64,000 bases of DNA from assembly GCF_041227145.1 (NCBI RefSeq), contig NZ_JBGFSP010000003.1:2232001-2296000 (forward strand), written 5' to 3'. Below, one piece after another: positions 29,883-38,163 of the stretch (its first letter is position 1; every line of letters begins with the position of its first letter). The position numbers and the translations under genes were made by a program. The notes under the pieces were generated by a model. The model had not been told where the DNA came from, did no database searches, and saw nothing but the letters and a program-made list of their open reading frames with translations. This DNA comes from Bacteroides sp. AN502(2024) (GTDB taxonomy: Bacteria; Bacteroidota; Bacteroidia; Bacteroidales; Bacteroidaceae).

Positions 29883-31021
29883 AACATACCAAGATACATT
29901 TATGTCTCGCTCACATGAGCGGACAAGAGCAGCGGTTCATTCAAGAAGCGTTCGACACGAACTGGGTTACACCTCTCGGTCCCAGCGTCTCCGGATTTGA
30001 AGAATCCTTGGAGCACTTTTTGGGCGAAGAGAAGCATGTGACTGCCCTTATCTCAGGTACGGCAGCCATTCATTTGGCACTCCTGATGTTGGGGGTCGGG
30101 CCGGGCGATGAAGTCATTTGCCAAAGTTTTACCTTCTCGGCCTCTGCCAACCCCATCGTGTACCAAGGTGCCGCTCCTGTGTTCGTGGACAGTGAGCCCC
30201 ACAGCTGGAACATGTCGCCCCAATTGCTTGAGGAGGCCATAGAGGATCGCATACGGGTAACCGGACGCAAGCCCAAAGCTTTGGTAGTGGTACACCTTTA
30301 CGGTATGCCCGCAATGATGGACGAAATCACCGAAATAGCCCGCCGTTACGAAATCCCCATTGTGGAGGATGCTGCCGAAGCCATGGGAGCATCCTATAAT
30401 GGCAGACAATGCGGCACAATGGGCGATTACGGCATACTGAGCTTCAATGGCAATAAAATGATAACCACCAGCGGTGGAGGAGCGTTGATATGTCCGTCGG
30501 AGGAGAGCAAGCTTCGCGCCCAATTCTATGCCACGCAGGCAAGGGAACCGTTTCCCTATTACCAGCACGAAAAGATAGGCTACAATTACAGAATGAGCAA
30601 CATTTGTGCAGCCATAGGCAGAGGGCAAATGACCATTGTGGATCAGCATATAGCTCATCACCGTAGCTTGCATCAATTATACAGTGAGCTGCTTGCCGAT
30701 GTTCCCGGAATAACGGTGCATCAGAATCCCACTTCCAAACAAAACAGCAACTACTGGCTGACAACGATACAAATTGATCCCGACAAAACGGGTACTGACT
30801 GTAACGCTGTACGTGAATATCTTGACACATGCGGGGTGGAAAGCAGACCGTTGTGGAAGCCCATGCACCTGCAACCGGTATTCGCAGGCGCGCCGACTTA
30901 TGTCAATGGCATCAGCGAACACCTGTTTTTACAAGGACTCTGTCTACCCAGCGGCCCTTGTGTAAGCGAGGAAGACGCACGCTGCATCGTTGAAGCAATG
31001 GTACACTGCATAAAGAAATAA
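29879..31021 (+). CDS. DegT/DnrJ/EryC1/StrS (PglE-like) sugar aminotransferase
   Basis: 380 residues, a complete PLP enzyme. The Schiff-base lysine is K193 in FNGNKMITTSGGG and the cofactor-contacting acid is in VEDAAEAMG. This subgroup aminates UDP-4-keto-6-deoxy sugars at C4, giving the substrate that PglC-like enzymes prefer. The matching 4,6-dehydratase (PglF type) is not in the window. With the GNAT and PglC-like genes it forms an initiating-sugar module. Confidence 0.92.
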   Translation: MKHTKIHLCLAHMSGQEQRFIQEAFDTNWVTPLGPSVSGFEESLEHFLGEEKHVTALISGTAAIHLALLMLGVGPGDEVICQSFTFSASANPIVYQGAAPVFVDSEPHSWNMSPQLLEEAIEDRIRVTGRKPKALVVVHLYGMPAMMDEITEIARRYEIPIVEDAAEAMGASYNGRQCGTMGDYGILSFNGNKMITTSGGGALICPSEESKLRAQFYATQAREPFPYYQHEKIGYNYRMSNICAAIGRGQMTIVDQHIAHHRSLHQLYSELLADVPGITVHQNPTSKQNSNYWLTTIQIDPDKTGTDCNAVREYLDTCGVESRPLWKPMHLQPVFAGAPTYVNGISEHLFLQGLCLPSGPCVSEEDARCIVEAMVHCIKK

Positions 31022-31069
31022 CATCATCGAAATATACTTAATAATCAATTTTTACAAATTGTATCAACA

Positions 31070-32935
31070 ATGAAACAAATTACTTTTGTACACAAAACTT
31101 GGGTGCTTTTACTCGGGATATTGGCGATATACGCTTTACCTGTCCAATCCCAAGAGAAGAAAGACGAGTTCTACAATCGGTATAAAGACTATCGCGAAGT
31201 ACTCCGTGATACCGCCGACTATGTGGCACCGTTGGAGACACAAGTCCGAAGAGATTCAATTCTCGACCCCGTGCGGGTAGTGACAAACAAGTTCGGCAAG
31301 AACTGGTTCTTCTTTGCCACAGGAGGTCTGCATACTTTCCGCGGCGATTACTCTAATTGGGGCAAATTCAACGGGACGCTTTCGCCCGAATGGAGCGTTG
31401 GTATGGGTAAGTGGTTCACACCGGGTATAGGTCTGAAAATGGAGTTCATCCGTTCTCAATCCAAAGGTTACACTGCCTATACAAAGGGTGGATACTACGG
31501 ATATGGCGACATTCTCAATGGGTCGAAAGGAGAATATCGCAAGATGAAAACCGGATGGTGGGACATCAGTGCCAGTGCCATCCTGAACCTTTCACGGCTC
31601 TTCCTCGGCTATGAGGGATACTACAGTCCCAAACGCATGAACCAATTCATGCTGAATGCCGGTATCGGTGGTGTGCACCACTTGGGGTATGAACATAGTC
31701 ATGGTTCGGACAACGAATGGAGTGGACACTTGGAGCTTCAGTACAGCCGGTTCTTCAACAAAAAGAAACGGGTGTCGCTCGACATTAAAGCACGCGGACT
31801 GTTCTATCAGACCAACTTCGACCTTGAATACGGGCAAAACAATTATGCCGCACACAAATGGGACTTGAATGCCGGTATCCACGTAGGATTCACGCTGTAT
31901 TTGGACAAGGCACGCTCCAACGGATGGGCACATGGACGCACACAACTCTACCAACGCGACTACCGCGAACGCAAGATTCTCGTGGTACGCGAACGCGAGA
32001 AGATGGTAGACTACGGAACCATGACGTTCTATGTGTTCTATCCCAACAACTACTCCGGACGCGATGACGCACCGCAAAATGCCACAGCAACAGTCAATGC
32101 TATCGACTATCTGGCGGGCGGTATATTCACGCAAAAGAAGTATGTCGATGACAAAGCAGTAGATACCCGCATGAATAAGGGGCTGGCACTCGAGGGCTTG
32201 TCAATAGCAGACCTGCCGACCGAAAACGCCGACAAGAACTTCGACATTAACTATGTGCCACGCGGTTACGAGATGTTGAAAGACCGACCCCTGTCTCTCA
32301 GTCTGAACACCGATGACATGAAGGCATTTCGGCAGAAAGCAGGGTTCTACTATGCACCTATCTTCGACGGGTTGCATGCATGGCAGTACCGCATCGATAA
32401 TGCAACTCAGCGTCAGCAGTTGTTGAGCAGCGATAACTACATGGAAACTGCCAGCTTCGGATTGAATGCACACAACGGACTCGACATTATCCGCCGTCAC
32501 ATGAGTGTAGATGAAAAGGACGAATTGGTGAGTTTCGCCGATGTGTATGCAGCCATGAACTCAAACGAAGGATATATTGCACAATTTACCGATGCAGCCA
32601 CCGTGGAACGCATCAAAGATATTTTGGAAAACGGATACATCACCATGATACAGGCAGAGGGCTTAGCAACCAGTCAGGACAACTATACGGGCGCAAATGC
32701 CGATCAAGTGGGTATCCAACGTAACTCGGCATTGTCGCAAAACCGTGCAAACACCGTGATTTCCTGGCTCAAGGGTAAGAAGCAGCTCAACGAGGTCGCT
32801 TCGCAGATATACCTTGTAAATAGGATGGACAACGGCATCAGCCCGGTAGAAGACAGAAGTACACGCGGTCTGGATGCCAAGTTGAACCGTTGTACCAAGA
32901 TCCGCATTCACTACATGCTGAAGAGCGATAAATAA
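31070..32935 (+). CDS. Outer-membrane beta-barrel protein with OmpA-like C-terminus
   Basis: 621 residues with a signal peptide (cleavage near VQSQ). Residues about 80-290 are beta-strand rich with alternating aromatic residues (barrel). The C-terminal region about 520-615 has a degenerate OmpA/peptidoglycan-binding pattern: LATSQDNYTGANADQVGIQRN then LSQNRANTVISWL. Last gene of the first block, followed by a strong terminator. It may anchor the surface glycan machinery to the outer membrane; that role is inferred from position only. Confidence 0.78.
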   Translation: MKQITFVHKTWVLLLGILAIYALPVQSQEKKDEFYNRYKDYREVLRDTADYVAPLETQVRRDSILDPVRVVTNKFGKNWFFFATGGLHTFRGDYSNWGKFNGTLSPEWSVGMGKWFTPGIGLKMEFIRSQSKGYTAYTKGGYYGYGDILNGSKGEYRKMKTGWWDISASAILNLSRLFLGYEGYYSPKRMNQFMLNAGIGGVHHLGYEHSHGSDNEWSGHLELQYSRFFNKKKRVSLDIKARGLFYQTNFDLEYGQNNYAAHKWDLNAGIHVGFTLYLDKARSNGWAHGRTQLYQRDYRERKILVVREREKMVDYGTMTFYVFYPNNYSGRDDAPQNATATVNAIDYLAGGIFTQKKYVDDKAVDTRMNKGLALEGLSIADLPTENADKNFDINYVPRGYEMLKDRPLSLSLNTDDMKAFRQKAGFYYAPIFDGLHAWQYRIDNATQRQQLLSSDNYMETASFGLNAHNGLDIIRRHMSVDEKDELVSFADVYAAMNSNEGYIAQFTDAATVERIKDILENGYITMIQAEGLATSQDNYTGANADQVGIQRNSALSQNRANTVISWLKGKKQLNEVASQIYLVNRMDNGISPVEDRSTRGLDAKLNRCTKIRIHYMLKSDK

Positions 32936-32969
32936 ACCGTACTTCGAAGCGCATTCGTGCAACGACATA

Positions 32970-33012
32970 AGACCCCGTTTCCGATTCTTGTCCAAAATCG
33001 GGAATGGGGTCT
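32970..33012 (+). terminator. Terminator closing the first polysaccharide block
   Basis: A 17-base stem (32970-32986 with 32996-33012) with G-T pairs and a 9-base loop, followed by a modest T-rich stretch. It separates the OmpA-like gene from the UpxY operon. Confidence 0.75.
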
Positions 33013-33121
33013 TTCCTGATTTCATCATCGGCAATTCTCTTTCATATTAGGACATTCTGCAAGATTTAAATGAGAATGCCGTGATTGAGCAATCTATTTC
33101 AGTTACTTTTTGCACTTAGAT

Positions 33122-33152
33122 TTTGAAACTTCACAAAAAACATCTATCTTTG
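33122..33152 (+). promoter_or_regulatory. Promoter of the UpxY-led capsule operon
   Basis: TTTG (33122-33125) and TATCTTTG (33145-33152) with 19 bases between, a perfect Bacteroides promoter. No flanking inverted repeats of the kind used by invertible capsule promoters are seen, so it appears fixed in the ON orientation. The transcript would have a leader of about 250 bases. Confidence 0.82.
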
Positions 33153-33409
33153 CCCCGATTTTGATTATCTGTTTACATATACAAAACAAAACTTCATCTG
33201 AGGAGGCACGACACTGCTGACCCGTATTTCACACGTCCCGAACCGACTTGATCCGACGGGGCTTTTTATACAACAAAGACGAAGGTCGAACAACGTACGG
33301 ACAGTGGCGCCATGACTCTTCAAACTTAGTAGGTTACATAGTATAACTGCTTGATATTCTTAATTTAGAGTTCAAATGCAGGATTAATTTTATTACACAA
33401 ATCAAACAA
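33153..33409 (+). promoter_or_regulatory. Long 5' leader with candidate attenuator upstream of upxY
   Basis: No ORF of note. A stem GTCCCG / CGGGGC (33235-33240 with 33257-33262) followed by T5 (33263-33267) looks like an intrinsic terminator about 75-105 bases into the transcript. UpxY proteins are known to prevent early termination in the leader of their own capsule operon, so this leader is the expected site of action. Confidence 0.6.
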
Positions 33410-34024
33410 ATGATTTCCATAGCCACCGAAACAGCGGTCGCCCCCGACGGCCTCCTCTCTTCTGCCTCTCCGGTTGAGGACAAACAAAGACATTGGTATG
33501 TGATGCGCGATCTCAAACGTCCGAATGCCGCGCTTCCGGCTTACCGGCTGTTTCGCGAAAAACAAGTGGAAGTATTCACTCCGATGAAATGCTGTTTGCG
33601 TAACGTGGGCGGAAAAATGATACGTGAGCAGGCGCCTTTTATCCCCGACTTGCTTTTTGTATGCGGTACCCGCGAAGAGATTGATGCCATTGTCGATAAG
33701 AACCGTACCATCCAGTACCGCTATCTCAAGGGAGGATACAAGATACCGATGATGGTGCCCGGTGTCGAGATGGATCGTTTTATCCGTGCCGTAGGCGAGG
33801 CGGAATCGCCTCGTTATTATCTTCCCCAAGAGGTTACTCCTGATATGTTGCGTCGCAAGGTTCGTATCGTGGGCAGTCCGTTGGATGGCTACGAAGGACA
33901 TCTGCTCAGCGTGCGCGGCTCGAAAAAGAAATACCTGCTCGTTGAGCTGCCGGGATTTTTTTTCGTCGCTGCAGAGGTATGTCCTGACTACATCGAATTA
34001 CTGCCGCCTGTTGCCGGTCGGTGA
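33410..34024 (+). CDS. upxY: UpxY-type NusG-like transcription antiterminator
   Basis: 204 residues. The NusG N-terminal domain (about 25-120) begins with KQRHWYVMRDLKRPNAALPAYRLF and includes RNVGGKMIREQAPFIPDLLFV. A KOW-like segment follows (VRIVGSPLDGYEGHLLSVRGSKKK), then the conserved end VAAEVCPDYIELL. It rides with RNA polymerase and lets it read through the leader and the long capsule operon. The usual partner upxZ, which encodes an inhibitor of other UpxYs, does not follow; wza does. Confidence 0.93.
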   Translation: MISIATETAVAPDGLLSSASPVEDKQRHWYVMRDLKRPNAALPAYRLFREKQVEVFTPMKCCLRNVGGKMIREQAPFIPDLLFVCGTREEIDAIVDKNRTIQYRYLKGGYKIPMMVPGVEMDRFIRAVGEAESPRYYLPQEVTPDMLRRKVRIVGSPLDGYEGHLLSVRGSKKKYLLVELPGFFFVAAEVCPDYIELLPPVAGR

Positions 34025-34092
34025 CAGGGTGTCCTTTTCCCGGAACAAGAATATACTCAACCACAATCAATCCTTTTTCAATCCGTTTAATT

Positions 34093-34887
34093 ATGAAACG
34101 ATATTCATGTTCGTCCATCCTGCAAACAGCGGCCATGGGCATACTTGTATTCTTATTGTCGGCTTGCGGCGCTTCGCACAACATCGTCTACATGCAGGAC
34201 ATCCAACCCGATGTCATGGTGGCGCTGCAAGAGAACAAACCCATCACCCTGCAACCCGGCGACAAGCTGCGCATCGTGGTGCACAGCCGCGACAACGAGT
34301 TGGCCCAGATGTTCAACCTCAACGGTGGCGCACAGAACCTCGGCGGCACGAACAACGCCTCCTATTACACCATCGACAAGGAGGGCAAGATAGACATGCC
34401 CATATTGGGGCTCATCAGCGCCGAGGGGCTGAGCCGGATGGATCTGGCGAACCTCATCAAGTACAGGCTGGTCTCCGGCAAGCTGGTGCGCGACCCCGTA
34501 GTGACGGTAGAGTTCAGCAACCTGAGCTTCTATGTGTTGGGCGAGGTCAACAAACCGGGACGCCACCTGATAGACCGCGACCGTGTCACCCTGCTCGAGG
34601 CATTGGCGGAGGCGGGCGACCTGTCCATCAACGGCAAACGCGACAATGTGCTTGTGCTGCGCACCGAAAACGACCAACAGATACCCTACCGGGTCGACCT
34701 CAGACAGGCATCGAACATTTACGCTTCGCCCGTCTATTACCTCAAGCAGAATGACATGATTTATGTGGAGCCCACCGAAGTACGCGCCAACCAGTCGAAG
34801 CTGAACGCCAACAGCGCACGCACGCCGGCTTTCTGGTTCTCCATCTTCTCTATGCTCACCTCCGTCATTTTGTTCATTACCAAATAA
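34093..34887 (+). CDS. wza: Wza-type polysaccharide export lipoprotein
   Basis: 264 residues. Lipobox LLSAC, then a polysaccharide export (PES) domain (ITLQPGDKLRIVVH), an SLBB domain (VLGEVNKPGRHLIDRDRVTLLEALAEAGDL) and a C-terminal hydrophobic segment (about 243-260). It forms the outer-membrane and periplasmic exit channel. Start at 34093 (MKRYSC) chosen because the upstream ATG at 34021 overlaps upxY and precedes the signal peptide. Base composition becomes visibly GC-rich from here to wzt. Confidence 0.92.
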   Translation: MKRYSCSSILQTAAMGILVFLLSACGASHNIVYMQDIQPDVMVALQENKPITLQPGDKLRIVVHSRDNELAQMFNLNGGAQNLGGTNNASYYTIDKEGKIDMPILGLISAEGLSRMDLANLIKYRLVSGKLVRDPVVTVEFSNLSFYVLGEVNKPGRHLIDRDRVTLLEALAEAGDLSINGKRDNVLVLRTENDQQIPYRVDLRQASNIYASPVYYLKQNDMIYVEPTEVRANQSKLNANSARTPAFWFSIFSMLTSVILFITK

Positions 34888-34899
34888 TCCGCATCCGAC

Positions 34900-37293
34900 A
34901 TGGAAAGAAATATCCGGAACAACAGAGAGGGCGGAGCCGCCCGTCCTTCCGCCGCCGCATCGATGGGCGTGCAGATAAAGGATGTCATTTACCTCTGCCT
35001 GGGCAATTGGAAATGGTTCGCGCTCTCCCTGCTCATCACCCTCGGAGCGGCGGTCTATTACATCAAAAGCACGCCCGCCGTATACACCCGCACCCTCTCG
35101 ATGCTGCTGAAAACGGGCAACAAGCAGAGCGTGTCCGAAGAGATGATGAACGAACTGGGCATGGGACAGACTCCCGTGAACATCACCAACGAAATACTGG
35201 CACTCAAAAGCAGCCAACTGCTGCTGGAGATTGTGAAACGCCTCCATTTAGATGTGGATTACGCGCACGACGGTTCTTTCCACAAACTGGTGGCGTATGG
35301 GACCGACCTGCCCGTGACCGTGAGCTTCCACGACTTGGGCGACAAGGAAACCGCCGCCTTGAAGCTCACGCTGAATGCCGACAGCACGGTGGCGGTGCGC
35401 GACATGAAACGCAACGGGAACCGCGTGGAGGGAGCGTTGACGATGAAGCTGGGGAGTACCGCGCAAACGCCTCTCGGCAAACTGACCGTGGCTCCCTCAC
35501 CTTACTATAAACAGGGCGAGACGGACGAACTCGAAGTCGGCCGGATACCCGCCTCGAGCGTGGCGGGCGGAATGGGCGGACGATTGTCGGTATCGCTGCG
35601 CGACAAGAACTCCACCATCATCGACATCGCATACAAGGACTTATCCATTGCCCGTGCCGAAGACGTGCTCAACATGCTGGTGGCGGTGTACAACGAGAAC
35701 TGGGTGAAGGACCGCAACCAACGCATGGTCAGCACCAACGAGTTCATCCGCGAGCGGTTGGGAGTCATCGAGCAGGAACTCAGCGGCGTGGAACAGGACA
35801 TATCCGACTATAAGGCGGAGCACCTGATGCCCAATGTGGAGCAGATGGGAAGCATGGCTGTGGCGCAAATGAATTCCGCCGAGCAGCAGTCGCACGAACT
35901 GAGCAACCAGATCTATGCCATCCGATACGTGCGCGACTACCTCACCAACGGGCAACACGACAACCAACTGCTGCCCTCCAACTCGGGCATCAACAGCGCC
36001 AACATCGCCGGACAGATCAACGAGTACAACAGCATCATGCTGCAACGGAACAATCACCTCGCCAACTCCTCTTCGCAGAATCCCTTGGTCATCGACCTCA
36101 CGCAGCACCTCAACACGCTCCGGGTCTCCATCGTGCAGTCGCTCGACAACGAGCAGGCGATGCTGCAAGCCAAGCAGCGAAGTGTGCAGGCGAATCGCAG
36201 TCAGGCTGTCGCCAAGATCGCTTCCAACCCGGGACAGGCGAAGTACCTGCTTTCGGTGGAACGCCAGCAGAAGGTCAAGGAGTCGCTTTACCTCTATCTG
36301 CTGCAAAAGCGGGAGGAGAACGAGCTGTCGCAGACCTTCACCGCCTACAACAGCCAGTTGCTGGAAGCCCCCCACGGCAGCATGGCTCCCACCGAGCCGG
36401 TGAGCCGCAACATCCTGGCCATTGCGTTCATGCTGGGGCTGGCGGTGCCCGGCGGTCTTCTCTTCCTGCGCGAATGGATGACTACCACCGTGCGGGGGCG
36501 CAAGGACCTGGAGCAGATGCGCACTCCTTTCGTCGGCGAGATACCGCTGGACGACTCCGATAAGAAAACACGCCGTAAAGGTGCCGGCTCATCGCCCCGG
36601 GTGCTCGTCATGGAGGAGAACCGCAACGCGATGAACGAGGCTTTCCGGGTGGTGCGCACCAACCTGGAGTTCATTCTCGGATTCGACAGCAGCCACAAGG
36701 TGGTGATGACGACCTCCATGCACCCGGGAAGCGGAAAGACTTTTACCACCGCCAACCTCTCGGCGGCCCTTGCCATCAAGGGGAAACGGGTGCTGATGAT
36801 CGACCTCGACCTGCGCAAGGGGTCGCTCTCGCGTTATCTCGAGGGCAAGCACCGGGGCGTATCCAATTACCTGAGCGGTCAGGAGCCCGACTATCACACC
36901 CTTATCCGCCCGTTGGGACAGGTCGACATGCTGCCTTGCGGCACTCTTCCGCCCAACCCCACCGAGTTGCTTTTCGCGCCCCGTTTCGAGGAGCTGATGC
37001 GCCGGGCACGCGCCGAGTACGACTATGTGTTCATCGACTGTCCGCCGGCGGAAATCGTCGCCGATGCCGCCATCATCAGCCGGTATGTGGACCTGACGCT
37101 CTTCATTGTCCGCGCGCATAAGATGGAGCGGGTATTCCTGCCCGAAATAGACCGCTGGTATGAGGAGAAGAGATACAAGAATCTCTCCGTTTTGCTCAAC
37201 GGAACAGAATCATTCGGCCGTTACGGCTATCACAAATACGGCTATCGCTACGGATACCAATATGGAGGATATGGAACAGGAAACAAAAAGTGA
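34900..37293 (+). CDS. wzc: Wzc-type bacterial tyrosine autokinase / co-polymerase
   Basis: 797 residues. Two membrane segments (about 38-56 and 505-523) flank a large periplasmic Wzz-like domain with coiled coil (about 280-480). The cytoplasmic BY-kinase has Walker A with K613 (MHPGSGKT), Walker A' with D635 (LMIDLDLRKG), Walker B (FIDCPP) and a terminal cluster of eight tyrosines between 775 and 791. It controls chain length and export through Wza by phosphorylation cycles. Very GC-rich compared with the PULs on either side. Confidence 0.96.
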   Translation: MERNIRNNREGGAARPSAAASMGVQIKDVIYLCLGNWKWFALSLLITLGAAVYYIKSTPAVYTRTLSMLLKTGNKQSVSEEMMNELGMGQTPVNITNEILALKSSQLLLEIVKRLHLDVDYAHDGSFHKLVAYGTDLPVTVSFHDLGDKETAALKLTLNADSTVAVRDMKRNGNRVEGALTMKLGSTAQTPLGKLTVAPSPYYKQGETDELEVGRIPASSVAGGMGGRLSVSLRDKNSTIIDIAYKDLSIARAEDVLNMLVAVYNENWVKDRNQRMVSTNEFIRERLGVIEQELSGVEQDISDYKAEHLMPNVEQMGSMAVAQMNSAEQQSHELSNQIYAIRYVRDYLTNGQHDNQLLPSNSGINSANIAGQINEYNSIMLQRNNHLANSSSQNPLVIDLTQHLNTLRVSIVQSLDNEQAMLQAKQRSVQANRSQAVAKIASNPGQAKYLLSVERQQKVKESLYLYLLQKREENELSQTFTAYNSQLLEAPHGSMAPTEPVSRNILAIAFMLGLAVPGGLLFLREWMTTTVRGRKDLEQMRTPFVGEIPLDDSDKKTRRKGAGSSPRVLVMEENRNAMNEAFRVVRTNLEFILGFDSSHKVVMTTSMHPGSGKTFTTANLSAALAIKGKRVLMIDLDLRKGSLSRYLEGKHRGVSNYLSGQEPDYHTLIRPLGQVDMLPCGTLPPNPTELLFAPRFEELMRRARAEYDYVFIDCPPAEIVADAAIISRYVDLTLFIVRAHKMERVFLPEIDRWYEEKRYKNLSVLLNGTESFGRYGYHKYGYRYGYQYGGYGTGNKK

Positions 37294-38143
37294 AAAGACA
37301 GCGCACGCCGGTTGGACCATCGAGATAAAGCCTCGCCGGCGTTGGTACGACATCGACCTGCGCGGGGTGTGGCGGTATCGCGACCTCTACCGCATGTACG
37401 TCAAACGAGACATTGCCGTATTCTACAAGCAGACCATTCTCGGGCCTTTATGGTTCTTGGTACAGCCCATGCTCACCACGGTGATCTACATGTTCGTGTT
37501 TGGCGGACTGGCGGGCATCTCGACCGACGGCATGCCCCAGCCCTTGTTCTACATGGCGGGCATCATGCTGTGGAATTATTTCAACTCGGTGTTCAACGAG
37601 TCGGCGGAGGTGTTCACGAAGAACGCCCATGTGTTCGGCAAGGTCTACTTTCCCCGCCTGGTCGTACCGTTGTCCGGCGCCACCTCCAACCTGCTGAAGC
37701 TCGGCATCCAGCTGTTGCTGTTTATCGCGCTCTACCTCTACTTCTGCTTCCGGGGAGCGGCGTTGCACCCGCGCGCCGAGCTGCTGCTGTTTCCCTACCT
37801 GGTGCTGCTCATCGCCCTGTCGGCGATGTCGTGGGGACTCATTGTCTCTACGCTTACCACGAAATACCGGGACCTCAACTTTTTGATCTCCTTCGGGGTG
37901 CAGCTCTTCATGTACGCCACGCCGGTCATCTACCCGCTGAGCGCCGCCCCCGAGAAATACCGCGCGCTCATCTCCTTCAACCCGCTGACCCCGGTATTCG
38001 AGGCGTTTAAATACGGCGCTTTGGGAACCGGCTCGTTCGATTGGGGCGGATTGGCCTACAGCACGGTGTTCACGCTCGCTTCGGTGTTCATCGCCGTGGT
38101 GGTGTTCAGCAAGGCAGAGCGCAACTTCATGGATACCATTTGA
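37262..38143 (+). CDS. wzm: ABC-2 polysaccharide exporter, permease (Wzm/TagG-like)
   Basis: 293 residues. Six membrane segments follow a cytoplasmic N-terminus with the typical amphipathic stretch DLRGVWRYRDLYRMYVKRDIAVFYKQTILGPLW. The C-terminus reads FNPLTPVFEAFKYG. Start at 37262 (or 37271) overlaps the wzc end by 23-32 bases; the ATG at 37160 would add residues translated from wzc coding sequence and no homologous N-terminus. With Wzt it moves lipid-linked glycan across the inner membrane. Confidence 0.93.
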   Translation: MEDMEQETKSEKTAHAGWTIEIKPRRRWYDIDLRGVWRYRDLYRMYVKRDIAVFYKQTILGPLWFLVQPMLTTVIYMFVFGGLAGISTDGMPQPLFYMAGIMLWNYFNSVFNESAEVFTKNAHVFGKVYFPRLVVPLSGATSNLLKLGIQLLLFIALYLYFCFRGAALHPRAELLLFPYLVLLIALSAMSWGLIVSTLTTKYRDLNFLISFGVQLFMYATPVIYPLSAAPEKYRALISFNPLTPVFEAFKYGALGTGSFDWGGLAYSTVFTLASVFIAVVVFSKAERNFMDTI

Positions 38144-38163
38144 AAGAAAAAGAAACAACGATT

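Noticed and set aside
33100..33200. Invertible capsule promoter
   Set aside because: No matching inverted repeats flank the promoter within the visible leader or upstream terminator region, and no recombinase gene is near.
34153..35247. Long minus-strand open frames opposite wza/wzc (also 35641-36375, 36589-37119, 37448-38158)
   Set aside because: They lie entirely opposite well-supported genes in the GC-rich stretch, where stop codons are rare, and their translations show no family motifs.
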